Source of the DNA: Aquilutibacter rugosus
Lineage (GTDB): Bacteria; Pseudomonadota; Gammaproteobacteria; Xanthomonadales; Xanthomonadaceae
Assembly (NCBI RefSeq): GCF_036541335.1
Contig: NZ_JAZHBO010000002.1
Location: 62,001-126,000, forward strand
Length of the DNA stretch: 64,000 bases
Direction: 5' to 3'
Below, piece by piece: positions 8,266 through 18,282 of this stretch. The notes under the pieces are model-generated. The model saw nothing but the letters and a program-made list of their open reading frames with translations. It was not told where the DNA came from and made no database searches. Each line of letters starts with the position of its first letter. The stretch's first letter is position 1. Both the position numbers and the translations under genes were made by a program.

Positions 8266-8622
8266 ATGGCGCGTATTGCAGGCGTCAATTTGCCGGCCCA
8301 AAAGCACGTTTGGGTTGGCTTGCAAAGCATCTACGGCATTGGCCGTACTCGTTCCAAGCAGGTTTGCGAATCCGCAAACGTGTCTTTGAACACTAAAATC
8401 CGTGACCTGTCCGAAGCCGAAGTCGAGCGCCTGCGCGCCGAAATCGGTAAGTTCGTCGTCGAAGGTGACCTGCGCCGTGAAGTCGGTATGGCCATCAAGC
8501 GTCTGATGGATATGGGTTGCTACCGTGGCCTTCGCCATCGCCGTGGTCTGCCGTTGCGCGGTCAGCGCACCAAGACCAATGCACGTACCCGTAAGGGTCC
8601 GCGCAAGGCCATCAAGAAGTAA
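8266..8622 (+). CDS. rpsM: 30S ribosomal protein uS13
   Basis: 118 residues starting MARIAGVNLPAQKHVWVGLQ, with the helix-hairpin-helix IYGIGRTRSKQVC and the basic C-terminal tail GQRTKTNARTRKGPRKAIKK. It contacts 16S rRNA in the head and the P-site tRNA. The frame is open far upstream, but ATG 8266 is supported by TGGAGA eight to nine bases before it and by the family N-terminus. It is the first gene after the structured leader. Confidence 0.97.
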   Translation: MARIAGVNLPAQKHVWVGLQSIYGIGRTRSKQVCESANVSLNTKIRDLSEAEVERLRAEIGKFVVEGDLRREVGMAIKRLMDMGCYRGLRHRRGLPLRGQRTKTNARTRKGPRKAIKK

Positions 8623-8635
8623 GGAGACCTGACGA

Positions 8636-9025
8636 ATGGCCAAGCCCACACAGAAAGTCAAGAAGAAGATCAAGCGCGTCGTCACTGACGGCATCGCCCA
8701 CGTCCACGCTTCTTTCAACAACACCATCATCACGATCACCGATCGCCAGGGCAATGCCCTGTCGTGGGCCACTTCGGGTGGCGCCGGTTTCCGTGGTTCG
8801 CGCAAGTCGACTCCGTTCGCTGCTCAGGTCGCCGCCGAAAAGGCCGGCCGTGCCGCTCTGGATTACGGCCTGAAGTCGCTTGAAGTTCGCATCAAGGGAC
8901 CGGGTCCGGGCCGTGAATCGGCCGTGCGCTCGCTGAACAACGTCGGCTACAAGATCGTCAACATCATTGACGTGACGCCGATCCCCCACAACGGCTGCCG
9001 TCCGCCTAAAAAGCGTCGCGTCTAA
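8636..9025 (+). CDS. rpsK: 30S ribosomal protein uS11
   Basis: 129 residues with the uS11 core VHASFNNTIITITDRQGNALSWATSG and the C-terminal IPHNGCRPPKKRRV. Platform protein of the small subunit near the E site. AAGGAGA precedes the ATG by eight bases. It lies 13 bases after rpsM. Confidence 0.97.
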   Translation: MAKPTQKVKKKIKRVVTDGIAHVHASFNNTIITITDRQGNALSWATSGGAGFRGSRKSTPFAAQVAAEKAGRAALDYGLKSLEVRIKGPGPGRESAVRSLNNVGYKIVNIIDVTPIPHNGCRPPKKRRV

Positions 9026-9039
9026 GGAGGACACTAAAT

Positions 9040-9669
9040 ATGGCACGTTATATTGGTCCCAAGTGCAAGCTGTCCCGTCGCGAAGGCGCCGACTTGATGC
9101 TCAAGTCGCCGGCCCGCGCTCTGGACTCCAAGTGCAAACTGGAACAAAAGCCGGGTCAGCATGGCCCGACCGCCCGTAAGGGCAAGATGTCTGACTACGC
9201 CACGCAGCTGCGTGAGAAGCAAAAGGTCAAGCGCATCTACGGTCTGCTGGAACGTCAGTTCCGCAACTACTACAAGAAGGCTTCGAACAAGAAGGGCAAC
9301 ACCGGTGAAAACCTGTTGCAACTGCTCGAAACCCGTCTTGACAACGTCATCTACCGCATGGGTTTCGCCGTGACGCGTCCTGCTGCTCGTCAGCTGGTCT
9401 CGCACCGTGGCGTGACGGTCAACGGTCAGTCGGTCAACCTGCCTTCGTATCAGGTCAAGGCCGGTGATGTGATCGCTCTGTCGGAACGCGCCCAAAAGCA
9501 ACTCCGCGTCAAGGAGTCGATGGATGTTGCCGCAACCATGTCGCTGAACCCGGATTGGGTTTCGGTGGACAGCGGCAAGTTCACGGGTGAGTTCAAGCGT
9601 GTTCCGGCACGCGCCGATTTGCCTTCGGACATCAACGAAGCACTGATCGTCGAACTGTACTCGAAGTAA
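9040..9669 (+). CDS. rpsD: 30S ribosomal protein uS4
   Basis: 209 residues. It begins MARYIGPKCKLSRREGADL, followed by the S4 RNA-binding domain with RLDNVIYRMGFAVTRPAARQLVSH and GVTVNGQSVN. A primary 16S-binding assembly protein, and in E. coli the repressor of the alpha operon, which makes the structured leader before rpsM relevant. A strong AAGGAGG lies 10 bases before the ATG. Confidence 0.97.
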   Translation: MARYIGPKCKLSRREGADLMLKSPARALDSKCKLEQKPGQHGPTARKGKMSDYATQLREKQKVKRIYGLLERQFRNYYKKASNKKGNTGENLLQLLETRLDNVIYRMGFAVTRPAARQLVSHRGVTVNGQSVNLPSYQVKAGDVIALSERAQKQLRVKESMDVAATMSLNPDWVSVDSGKFTGEFKRVPARADLPSDINEALIVELYSK

Positions 9670-9683
9670 TCCATTCACTGCCA

Positions 9684-9706
9684 CCCCCATCAGCCCCTGA
9701 TGGGGG
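9684..9706 (+). promoter_or_regulatory. Hairpin between rpsD and rpoA
   Basis: A nine-base-pair perfect stem, CCCCCATCA/TGATGGGGG, with a five-base loop, ending 21 bases before rpoA. No T-run follows, so it is not a standard terminator. It may set the ratio of rpoA to ribosomal-protein expression or mark a processing site. Confidence 0.5.
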
Positions 9707-9727
9707 CCATTAGGAGACCATCCAAAC

Positions 9728-10723
9728 ATGACGGTAAACGCAAACCAAGTCTTGCGCCCGAAGGCACCTCAGATCGAAGTGCTCACCGGAAACCGTGCCA
9801 AGGTCGTTATTGAGCCCTTGGAACGCGGCTATGGTCATACGCTGGGCAACGCGTTGCGTCGAGTCTTGCTGTCGTCGATCCCCGGTTGGGCGATCACGGA
9901 AGTCAAGATTGACAACGTGGAGCACGAGTACACCACGCTCGAGGGCATGGAAGAAGACGTGCTCGAAGTCCTGCTGAACCTTAAGGATGTCGCGCTGAAG
10001 ATGCACACCGGCGATTCGACCACCCTGTCGCTGTCACACAGCGGCGTGGGCACGGTGCGAGCCGGCGACATCAAGGTTGACCACGATGTCGAGATCCTGA
10101 ACCCGGATCACGTCATCTGCACGCTAACCAAGGATCGTCCGCTGAACATGGAACTGCGCATCGAGCGCGGTCTGGGCTATCAGCCCGCCGCTGCCCGTCG
10201 CCGTGCCGACGAAGACACCCGCGAAGTGGGCCGTCTCGTTCTCGATGCCAGCTTCTCGCCGGTACGCCGTGTGGCGTATGCCGTTGAGGCTGCTCGTGTC
10301 GAACAGCGTACCGACCTGGACAAGCTGATCCTTGAAATCGAAACCAACGGCGCTATCGGTGCGCAGGATGCCATTACTACGGCAGCCCGCATTCTCACCG
10401 AACAGCTGTCCGTACTGGGCGATTTCGAGCTGCCGACCAAGAGCGTGGTGCAAGACCGTCCGGAAGTGGATCCGACGCTGCTGCGTCCGATCGACGATCT
10501 GGAACTGACGGTCCGCTCCGCGAACTGCCTCAAGGCCGAGAGCATCTACTACATCGGCGACCTGGTCCAAAAGACCGAAGTCGAACTGTTGAAGACGCCA
10601 AACCTCGGCAAGAAGTCGCTCACCGAAATCAAGGACGTGCTGAATCAGCGCGGCTTGTCGCTGGGCATGAAAATCGAAAATTGGCCACCTGCCGGCGCCA
10701 TGTCGCACGGCATGATGGGCTGA
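9728..10723 (+). CDS. rpoA: DNA-directed RNA polymerase subunit alpha
   Basis: 331 residues, standard length. The N-terminal dimerisation and assembly domain contains EPLERGYGHTLGNALRRVLLSSIPG and runs to about residue 235. A linker follows, then the C-terminal DNA- and activator-binding domain with NCLKAESIYYIGDLVQKTE and LGKKSLTEIKDVLNQRGLSLGM. AGGAGA lies before the ATG. Conserved alpha-operon position between rpsD and rplQ. Confidence 0.98.
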   Translation: MTVNANQVLRPKAPQIEVLTGNRAKVVIEPLERGYGHTLGNALRRVLLSSIPGWAITEVKIDNVEHEYTTLEGMEEDVLEVLLNLKDVALKMHTGDSTTLSLSHSGVGTVRAGDIKVDHDVEILNPDHVICTLTKDRPLNMELRIERGLGYQPAAARRRADEDTREVGRLVLDASFSPVRRVAYAVEAARVEQRTDLDKLILEIETNGAIGAQDAITTAARILTEQLSVLGDFELPTKSVVQDRPEVDPTLLRPIDDLELTVRSANCLKAESIYYIGDLVQKTEVELLKTPNLGKKSLTEIKDVLNQRGLSLGMKIENWPPAGAMSHGMMG

Positions 10724-10749
10724 TCCAAGAGTCGTAAGGAACCACTACC

Positions 10750-11133
10750 ATGCGCCACCAAAAATCCGGACGCAAGTTCAGCCGCACCAGTGCACACCGC
10801 GATGCGATGTTCACTAACATGGCGGCTTCGCTCATCAAGCACGGCCTGATTCGCACTACTTTGCCGAAGGCAAAGGAACTGCGTCGCGTTGCCGAACCGC
10901 TGATCACCTTGGCCAAGAACGATGGCGTTGCCCAACGTCGCCTGGCATTCTCGCGTCTGCGTGACAAGGAAGCAGTCGGTACCCTGTTCACGGACCTCGG
11001 TCCGCGTTACAAGGAACGTCAAGGCGGTTACACCCGCATCCTCAAGTGCGGTTTCCGTGCGGGCGACAACGCCCCGATGGCTTACGTTGAACTGGTTGAC
11101 CGCCCGGCTTCGGCCGAGTCGGACGCCGAGTAA
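10750..11133 (+). CDS. rplQ: 50S ribosomal protein bL17
   Basis: 127 residues starting MRHQKSGRKFSRTSAHRDAM and containing the bL17 core MAASLIKHGLIRTTLPKAKELRRVAEPLITLAK. It lies near the exit of the nascent-peptide tunnel. It is the last gene of the unit and is followed by a strong terminator. Confidence 0.97.
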   Translation: MRHQKSGRKFSRTSAHRDAMFTNMAASLIKHGLIRTTLPKAKELRRVAEPLITLAKNDGVAQRRLAFSRLRDKEAVGTLFTDLGPRYKERQGGYTRILKCGFRAGDNAPMAYVELVDRPASAESDAE

Positions 11134-11153
11134 TCTGCGAAATCCAGCTGTAA

Positions 11154-11187
11154 AAAAACGGGAGTCCCTAGGGGCTCCCGTTTTCTT
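11154..11187 (+). terminator. Rho-independent terminator after rplQ
   Basis: CGGGAGTCC pairs with GGGCTCCCG (one G-U pair) around a four-base loop, preceded by an A-run and followed by TTTTCTTT. It ends the ribosomal and rpoA transcription unit. dsbB begins only about 20 bases later. Confidence 0.9.
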
Positions 11188-11204
11188 TGCGTTATCCTAT
11201 ATGG

Positions 11205-11726
11205 ATGACGTTTGCATCTCACACTTCGGTTGCGGCCGCTAAGGCATTTCGCCTGCGATTTCTGCTTGGCGCCATTGCGGCCTTCGGACTGATTGCACTG
11301 GCAATCGGTTTTCAGCACATGGACAATCTGGTGCCATGTCCTCTATGTATCTTCCAGCGCGTTGCCTATGCAGCGGCCGGTGTACTGTTTCTGATCGGTG
11401 CCTTGCTGCCCATGCGCTCGCGCGGGGCACGCCGCGGTCTGGCCGTACTGACGCTGATTCCTTTGCTGACCGGTATGGGTATTGCGGCTCGCCATGTATG
11501 GCTGACGCACTTGCCGCCGGACAAGGTGCCTAAGTGCGGTCCCGGTCTTGAATATCTGCTCGATTCCGTGGGTGCGGGCGGTATGATCCGTTCCGTGCTG
11601 ACGGGCTCGGGCGAATGCGCCAAGGTCGACTGGCACTTGCTGGGTCTGTCCATGCCCGAGTGGAGCCTGGTCGGCTTTGCTGCACTCACACTGTGGTGCC
11701 TGCTCGCCCTGTTGCGCGGCCGCTAA
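11205..11726 (+). CDS. dsbB: Disulfide bond formation protein DsbB
   Basis: 173 residues, four membrane helices, normal DsbB length. The first redox pair is Cys45-Cys48 in the motif PCPLCIFQR and the second is Cys111 and Cys138 in the second periplasmic loop, the pairs expected for passing electrons from DsbA to quinone. The ATG at 11205 is chosen over an upstream in-frame TTG (11187), which would lie partly in the terminator T-run. dsbA is not in the window. Confidence 0.93.
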   Translation: MTFASHTSVAAAKAFRLRFLLGAIAAFGLIALAIGFQHMDNLVPCPLCIFQRVAYAAAGVLFLIGALLPMRSRGARRGLAVLTLIPLLTGMGIAARHVWLTHLPPDKVPKCGPGLEYLLDSVGAGGMIRSVLTGSGECAKVDWHLLGLSMPEWSLVGFAALTLWCLLALLRGR

Positions 11727-11735
11727 GGACAGCTA

Positions 11736-13088
11736 ATGCCAAACAACACCTGGAAGCCCGGCAGCTGGAGACAGCGGCCTGCCACGCAATTGCCGACCTA
11801 TGGCGATGCGGCGGTGCTCGATTCCACGCTGCGCGAACTGTCCAATCTCCCACCGCTGGTGACATCCTGGGAGATTGTGGCGCTCAAACAGGCGATCGCC
11901 GAGGCGCAGGAGGGCAAACGTTTTCTGCTGCAGGGCGGTGATTGCGCCGAGACCTTTGCCGAATGCCGCCCCGAGATTATCTCCAATCGGCTCAAGGTAC
12001 TGCTGCAGATGAGCGTCGTGCTCATTCATGGCCTGCGCAAGCCCGTGATTCGTGTCGGACGCTTTGCCGGTCAGTACGCCAAGCCACGCTCCAGTGACAC
12101 CGATACGCGCGATGGCGTGACTCTGCCTTCGTACCGTGGCGATCTGATTAACGGTCCCGAATTTACACCGCAGGACCGCGAACCCAATCCGCGCCGCATG
12201 ATCATGGGACATGCCCGTTCGGCGATGACCATGAATTTTGTGCGGGCTCTGATTGACGGTGGTTTTGCCGACTTGCATCACCCCGAGTACTGGAATCTCG
12301 AATGGGTAGGGCACTCGCCACTGGCCGAGGAGTATCACCACATGCTCGAGGGCATCGGTGACGCCGTCCGCTTTATGGAAACGATCAGCGGATCGCAGGT
12401 CAACAATCTCGATCGCGTGGATTTCTATACCTCGCACGAGGCCTTGCTGTTGCCGTACGAAGAGGCCATGACGCGCACCGTTCCGCGGCACCCCGGCTAT
12501 TTCAATCTGAGTACACACTTCCCCTGGATTGGTATGCGCACGGCACAGGTTGATGGCGCCCACGCCGAGTTTTTCCGCGGTATCGCCAACCCGATCGGCG
12601 TCAAGATCAGTCCAACCGTCAAGCCCGATGCGCTGCTGCACCTGCTTGATCATCTGGATCCGGACAACGAACCCGGCCGCATGACTCTGATTCACCGCAT
12701 GGGTGCGGCGAACGTGGCCGAAGCCTTGCCGCCGTTGCTCAAGGCAGTGCGCGATACCGGGCGGCGCGTACTGTGGGTCGCCGATCCGATGCACGGCAAT
12801 ACCGAGTCGACCTCAAACGGCTATAAAACCAGACGCTTTGACAATATCCGCTCCGAGATCGAACAGTCGTTTGCGATTCACCGTGAGGCGGGAACCCATC
12901 TGGGGGGCGTGCATCTCGAGCTCACCGGTGAGAACGTCACCGAGTGTACCGGCGGCGCGCGTGAGCTGACCGATTCGGACTTGGCCCGCGCCTATCACTC
13001 CACTGTCGATCCGCGCCTGAACTACGAACAGTCACTGGAGATCGCGATGCTGATTGCCCGTCAAGCGAGCGTCACATCCGCGGCGTAA
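11736..13088 (+). CDS. aroG: Class II 3-deoxy-7-phosphoheptulonate synthase
   Basis: 450 residues, the plant/Mycobacterium type (class II) of the first shikimate-pathway enzyme, condensing phosphoenolpyruvate with erythrose 4-phosphate. Visible signatures include LLQGGDCAETFAE (metal-ligand Cys70), YSHE-like YTSHEALLLPYE, WVADPMHGNTE, LELTGENVTECTGG and DPRLNYEQSLE, which supply the other metal and substrate ligands. It begins nine bases after dsbB, so the two may be cotranscribed. Symbols vary for class II enzymes (aroG, aroF, aroH). Confidence 0.93.
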   Translation: MPNNTWKPGSWRQRPATQLPTYGDAAVLDSTLRELSNLPPLVTSWEIVALKQAIAEAQEGKRFLLQGGDCAETFAECRPEIISNRLKVLLQMSVVLIHGLRKPVIRVGRFAGQYAKPRSSDTDTRDGVTLPSYRGDLINGPEFTPQDREPNPRRMIMGHARSAMTMNFVRALIDGGFADLHHPEYWNLEWVGHSPLAEEYHHMLEGIGDAVRFMETISGSQVNNLDRVDFYTSHEALLLPYEEAMTRTVPRHPGYFNLSTHFPWIGMRTAQVDGAHAEFFRGIANPIGVKISPTVKPDALLHLLDHLDPDNEPGRMTLIHRMGAANVAEALPPLLKAVRDTGRRVLWVADPMHGNTESTSNGYKTRRFDNIRSEIEQSFAIHREAGTHLGGVHLELTGENVTECTGGARELTDSDLARAYHSTVDPRLNYEQSLEIAMLIARQASVTSAA

Positions 13089-13118
13089 ACTGAGTGCTTT
13101 CTGCACTCGGATTTATCC

Positions 13119-13589
13119 ATGAAACGCTTAGCCTTCCTTCTGTTGCTGCTGCCGCTGTCTGCCATGGCCGGCGATTACGTCAAGCTCGAAGACCGCCTCA
13201 CCGCGGAGCAGCGTGTTGCCACCGGTGTGGCCGGCTTGAGCGCCGCGCAGCTGGAACTGCTCAACAGTATCCTTTCGGGTGTCGAGCAGGAGCAGCAACG
13301 CAAGTCGCGTGACCAGCGCGAGCAGGCCGCCGAACGCGAGGCCACCTTGCTGGAAACCCTTGATGGCCGCCCGATCCAGGCCGTAGCCAAGGGTACGTTT
13401 GCATCGTGGGAACCGGGCACGCTAGTGGAGCTAGATAACGGACAACGCTGGAAGGTCTTAAAGGGCTACGGCAAACTGCGTGCGCCACGAACGGATCTGC
13501 CGGTGCGGATTGTGCCGGGCATGGCCGGCCGCTGGTTCATGGAGTTCGATGAAAACCTGCCCAAGGCACGCGTGTTCCGCATCGACTGA
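13119..13589 (+). CDS. Exported protein of unknown function
   Basis: 156 residues. A clear signal peptide (MKRLAFLLLLLPLSAMAG) is followed by a charged helical stretch rich in Glu, Gln and Arg (residues about 55-85), then a small region containing GTLVELDNGQRWKVLKGYGKL that could be a compact beta domain. I do not recognise the family and no function is proposed. It starts 30 bases after aroG and is followed by a bidirectional terminator. Confidence 0.75.
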   Translation: MKRLAFLLLLLPLSAMAGDYVKLEDRLTAEQRVATGVAGLSAAQLELLNSILSGVEQEQQRKSRDQREQAAEREATLLETLDGRPIQAVAKGTFASWEPGTLVELDNGQRWKVLKGYGKLRAPRTDLPVRIVPGMAGRWFMEFDENLPKARVFRID

Positions 13590-13618
13590 CGGGTATTGCA
13601 CAACGTGGCTGCGCGCAT

Positions 13619-13648
13619 GAAAAAGGCCGGCAATTTGCCGGCCTTTTT
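13619..13648. terminator. Bidirectional terminator between the exported protein and typA
   Basis: AAAAAGGCCGGCAA and TTGCCGGCCTTTTT form a symmetric hairpin with A- and T-runs on the two flanks. It can stop transcripts from both convergent genes. Confidence 0.9.
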
Positions 13649-13667
13649 GCGTGACAGCGAGTAGGGA

Positions 13668-15515
<1,848 letters not shown>

Positions 15516-15680
15516 GGGGATTCTCGCGGCGGAGCGCAAAAGCGGCCACCGGCTGGGGATGTAATTAGGAGCGCCATATTATACTCTGCGGGCTTGTTCA
15601 TCGGGCTTTTGGCCCCATATCCATTTCGAACACGGGTTCAAACTGAACGAGCCTGTCCATTCCCACTATTCGGAGCACCT

Positions 15681-16184
15681 ATGAGCCTGATCGCCCAATT
15701 CGACACTTCCCGCGGTCCCATCAAGATCCAACTGGAACCCGAGAAGGCCCCGCTGACCGTCGCCAACTTCGTCAATCTGGCCCAGCGCGGTTTCTACAAC
15801 GGCCTGAACTTCCACCGCGTCATCGCCGATTTCATGGTCCAGGGCGGCTGCCCGCAGGGCATCGGTAGCGGCGGCCCGGGCTACCGCTTCGAAGACGAAG
15901 CCGACAACGGCCTTAGCCACCAGCGCGGCGTTCTGTCCATGGCCAACGCCGGTCCGAACACCAACGGCTCGCAATTCTTCATCACGCATGTCGAATGCCC
16001 GTGGCTTGACGGCAAGCACACCGTATTCGGCAAAGTGCTCGAAGGCCAGGAAATCGTTGACACCGTGCAACAGGGCGACCTGATCAACTCGGTCAAGATC
16101 GAAGGCGATGCGCAAGCCGTTCTGGATGCCAAGGCCGATCGCGTTGCGCAATGGAACCAGACGCTGGACGCCAACCGCGCCTGA
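15681..16184 (+). CDS. ppiB: Cytosolic cyclophilin-type peptidyl-prolyl isomerase
   Basis: 167 residues, no signal peptide, full cyclophilin fold. FHRVIADFMVQGGCPQGIGSGGPGYRFEDE carries the catalytic Arg and Gln, and MANAGPNTNGSQFFI, WLDGKHTVFG and the LEGQEIVD tail follow. It catalyses cis-trans isomerisation of prolyl bonds. The frame is open far upstream because of the codon bias of typA on the other strand, so ATG 15681, preceded by CGGAGC, is taken as the start. Confidence 0.95.
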   Translation: MSLIAQFDTSRGPIKIQLEPEKAPLTVANFVNLAQRGFYNGLNFHRVIADFMVQGGCPQGIGSGGPGYRFEDEADNGLSHQRGVLSMANAGPNTNGSQFFITHVECPWLDGKHTVFGKVLEGQEIVDTVQQGDLINSVKIEGDAQAVLDAKADRVAQWNQTLDANRA

Positions 16185-16229
16185 TGCGGCGTAAGGCAGT
16201 GGTCCTTGTGACCATGTAGCCTTACAGAC

Positions 16230-16261
16230 AAAAGCCCAGGTGTTCGCACCTGGGCTTTTTT
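16230..16261. terminator. Bidirectional terminator with TTCG loop after ppiB
   Basis: AAAGCCCAGGTG and CACCTGGGCTTT around the stable tetraloop TTCG, with A- and T-runs on the flanks. It serves ppiB and probably the convergent hydrolase gene. Confidence 0.92.
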
Positions 16262-16282
16262 GCTGCTGCGCGCTGCGCGAGC

Positions 16283-16984
16283 TTACGGGTATCGCGCAAA
16301 GAACTCGGTCAAGGCGGCGCGAACGGCCAAGGGTTGTTCCAGCGGCGTCAGATGCGCGGCCTGTTGCAGTACCTCCAATTCCGCATGCGCGCCGATGCCT
16401 TCGACAATTTCTACAGCCAAGGGCTCCGGAGTCAGCACGTCGTGTTCGCCAACAAGCACCAAGGTCGGCACCGTGATGGTGCTGAGCGTCGGCCGCGAGT
16501 CGGGGCGCGTGGCATTGGCCATCTGCTGCGCGATGTAGCCTTGCGAGCCGCAGTCCTCCGCCATTTCGATAACGCGCTCGCGCATGGAGGCGGTGCGGGC
16601 ATGTTCCTCGGTCAGCAGGTTGGGGATGCCTTCCTTAATGACGCGCAGATATTGCCCCTTACGGCACAGGGCGATGGCATCCTTGCGCTTTTGAGTGCCC
16701 TCGGGCGTATCGGGCCGCGCTGAGGTGTCGAGCAGCGCCATGTGCGTCACGCGCTCCGGTGCCTGCCGCCAGATTTCGAAGGCAATATAGCCACCCATTG
16801 ATAAGCCGCACAGTCGGAAATGCGACGGTGCCGTTTTCAGGATGTTCGCGGCCAAGTCGCCGATGGTGTCGGCACCGCGATGGTCAGCGATATGGACCGG
16901 GCCAAAGGCGTTCAGGGCACCGACTTGGTCCCGAAAAAGGGCGGCAGTACAGGCCAGGCCGGGGATCAGAAGGGTGGGGGTCAT
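16283..16984 (-). CDS. Alpha/beta-fold hydrolase
   Basis: 233 residues, cytoplasmic. The nucleophile elbow GLSMGG places Ser62, the acid is probably Asp182 (GEHDVLTP) and the base His211 (AAHLTPLEQP), giving a complete triad. The N-terminal PGLACTAALFRDQ supplies the oxyanion region. The overall pattern resembles the small-lactone and ester hydrolases of the MhpC/PcaD group. The substrate is unknown and neighbours give no hint. Confidence 0.8.
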   Translation of the reverse strand: MTPTLLIPGLACTAALFRDQVGALNAFGPVHIADHRGADTIGDLAANILKTAPSHFRLCGLSMGGYIAFEIWRQAPERVTHMALLDTSARPDTPEGTQKRKDAIALCRKGQYLRVIKEGIPNLLTEEHARTASMRERVIEMAEDCGSQGYIAQQMANATRPDSRPTLSTITVPTLVLVGEHDVLTPEPLAVEIVEGIGAHAELEVLQQAAHLTPLEQPLAVRAALTEFFARYP

Positions 16985-17062
16985 GTGCGCTCCGAGGGTC
17001 GAGTGAGGTGGGGTCGCATGCTAGAATAGAGGACCACTTTCTGGACTTGAGGTGACTATTCC

Positions 17063-18268
17063 ATGCTGGACCTCGCACAGCGAATGAGCCGCGCCAAGCC
17101 TAGTGCCATTATGGCAGTTGCCAACAAGGCAAAGGCATTAAAGGCGCAAGGCAAGGACATCATTTCGTTTTCGATCGGTGTTCCGAACTTTCTGCCGGGC
17201 CCGCATGTGTATGCAGCCGTCGAAGAGGCTCTGAAGCACGATACTGGCCAATACGGCAGCAATCGCGGTCCCGATGCACTGCTCGATGCCTTCATCAAGC
17301 ACATGGAACAGATCGGCCTGACCGGTTACGGACGTGAAAACATCGTCACCGGAGATGGCGCCAAGCACGTGCTGTACAACCTGTTCGAGGCCTTGCTGAA
17401 CGAGGGCGACACCATTGCCTTCCCGGTTCCGTACTGGACTAGCTATGTGGATATCGCCGAAATTGTCGGCGCCGAAATCGACCTGATCCCCGCGCTGGCC
17501 GAACAGAACTACAAGATCACGCCGCAACAGCTCGAAGAAGCCATGGCGCGCAAGCCCAAGGTGTTCCTGTTCAACAACCCGTCGAATCCCACCGGCATGG
17601 TCTACGGTCCCGACGAGGTCAAAGCACTGGCCGATGTGCTGGTCAAGTATCCCGATACCTGGATCATCACCGACGACATCTATAACCGCATGCTGTTCGA
17701 CGGGGTCGAGTACACCAACTTCATCATGCATCAGCCGGCACTTCGCGATCGCGTCATCTTTGTCGACTCGCTGTCCAAGACCTACGGCATGCCGGGTTGG
17801 CGCCTGGGCTTTGCGGCGGCACCAACCGCAGTTGCCAATGCGGTCGTCACGCTCAATTCCAATCACATCACCAACGTCAGCGAAATGGTTAACGCGGCTG
17901 GCGTGGCGGCACTGACCGGCCCGCAGGATGTGCCGGAACAGAAGTGCCGTGAATTCGAGTCCAAGCGCGATTTGGTCATGGACGTGCTGAACAGCATCGA
18001 GGGCGTGGTCTGCCCCCGTCCACAGGGTGCGTTCTATGTATTCCCGGACATCTCCTGTGCCTTCGGCAAGACGCATGGCCCGACCGGCCAGGCCATCGCC
18101 AATGATGTGGACTTCTGCAATGCCCTGCTCGAATCCAAGGGCGTCGCCTGCGTGCCGGGCTCGGCCTTCGGTGCGCCGCGCTCCATCCGTATCAGCTACA
18201 CCTGCCCGACGCCGCAACTGCAGCCGGGTATGGACCGTATCGCTTCTTTCTTCTCTGAACTGTCTTGA
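17063..18268 (+). CDS. PLP-dependent class I aminotransferase (aspartate aminotransferase-like)
   Basis: 401 residues, fold-type I. Lys239 in SLSKTYGMPGWRLG is the expected Schiff-base lysine; NNPSNPTG (Asn175) and ITDDIYNRM (Asp204-Asp205, Tyr207) bind the cofactor. The family (subgroup Ib) commonly converts aspartate and 2-oxoglutarate to oxaloacetate and glutamate, but tyrosine or other substrates are possible. It is followed after 14 bases by mdh, and both products meet at oxaloacetate, which supports an aspartate-type activity. A TAGAAT hexamer lies at 17022-17027, without a clear -35 box. Confidence 0.85.
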   Translation: MLDLAQRMSRAKPSAIMAVANKAKALKAQGKDIISFSIGVPNFLPGPHVYAAVEEALKHDTGQYGSNRGPDALLDAFIKHMEQIGLTGYGRENIVTGDGAKHVLYNLFEALLNEGDTIAFPVPYWTSYVDIAEIVGAEIDLIPALAEQNYKITPQQLEEAMARKPKVFLFNNPSNPTGMVYGPDEVKALADVLVKYPDTWIITDDIYNRMLFDGVEYTNFIMHQPALRDRVIFVDSLSKTYGMPGWRLGFAAAPTAVANAVVTLNSNHITNVSEMVNAAGVAALTGPQDVPEQKCREFESKRDLVMDVLNSIEGVVCPRPQGAFYVFPDISCAFGKTHGPTGQAIANDVDFCNALLESKGVACVPGSAFGAPRSIRISYTCPTPQLQPGMDRIASFFSELS

Positions 18269-18282
18269 TTCAAGGATCCCTC

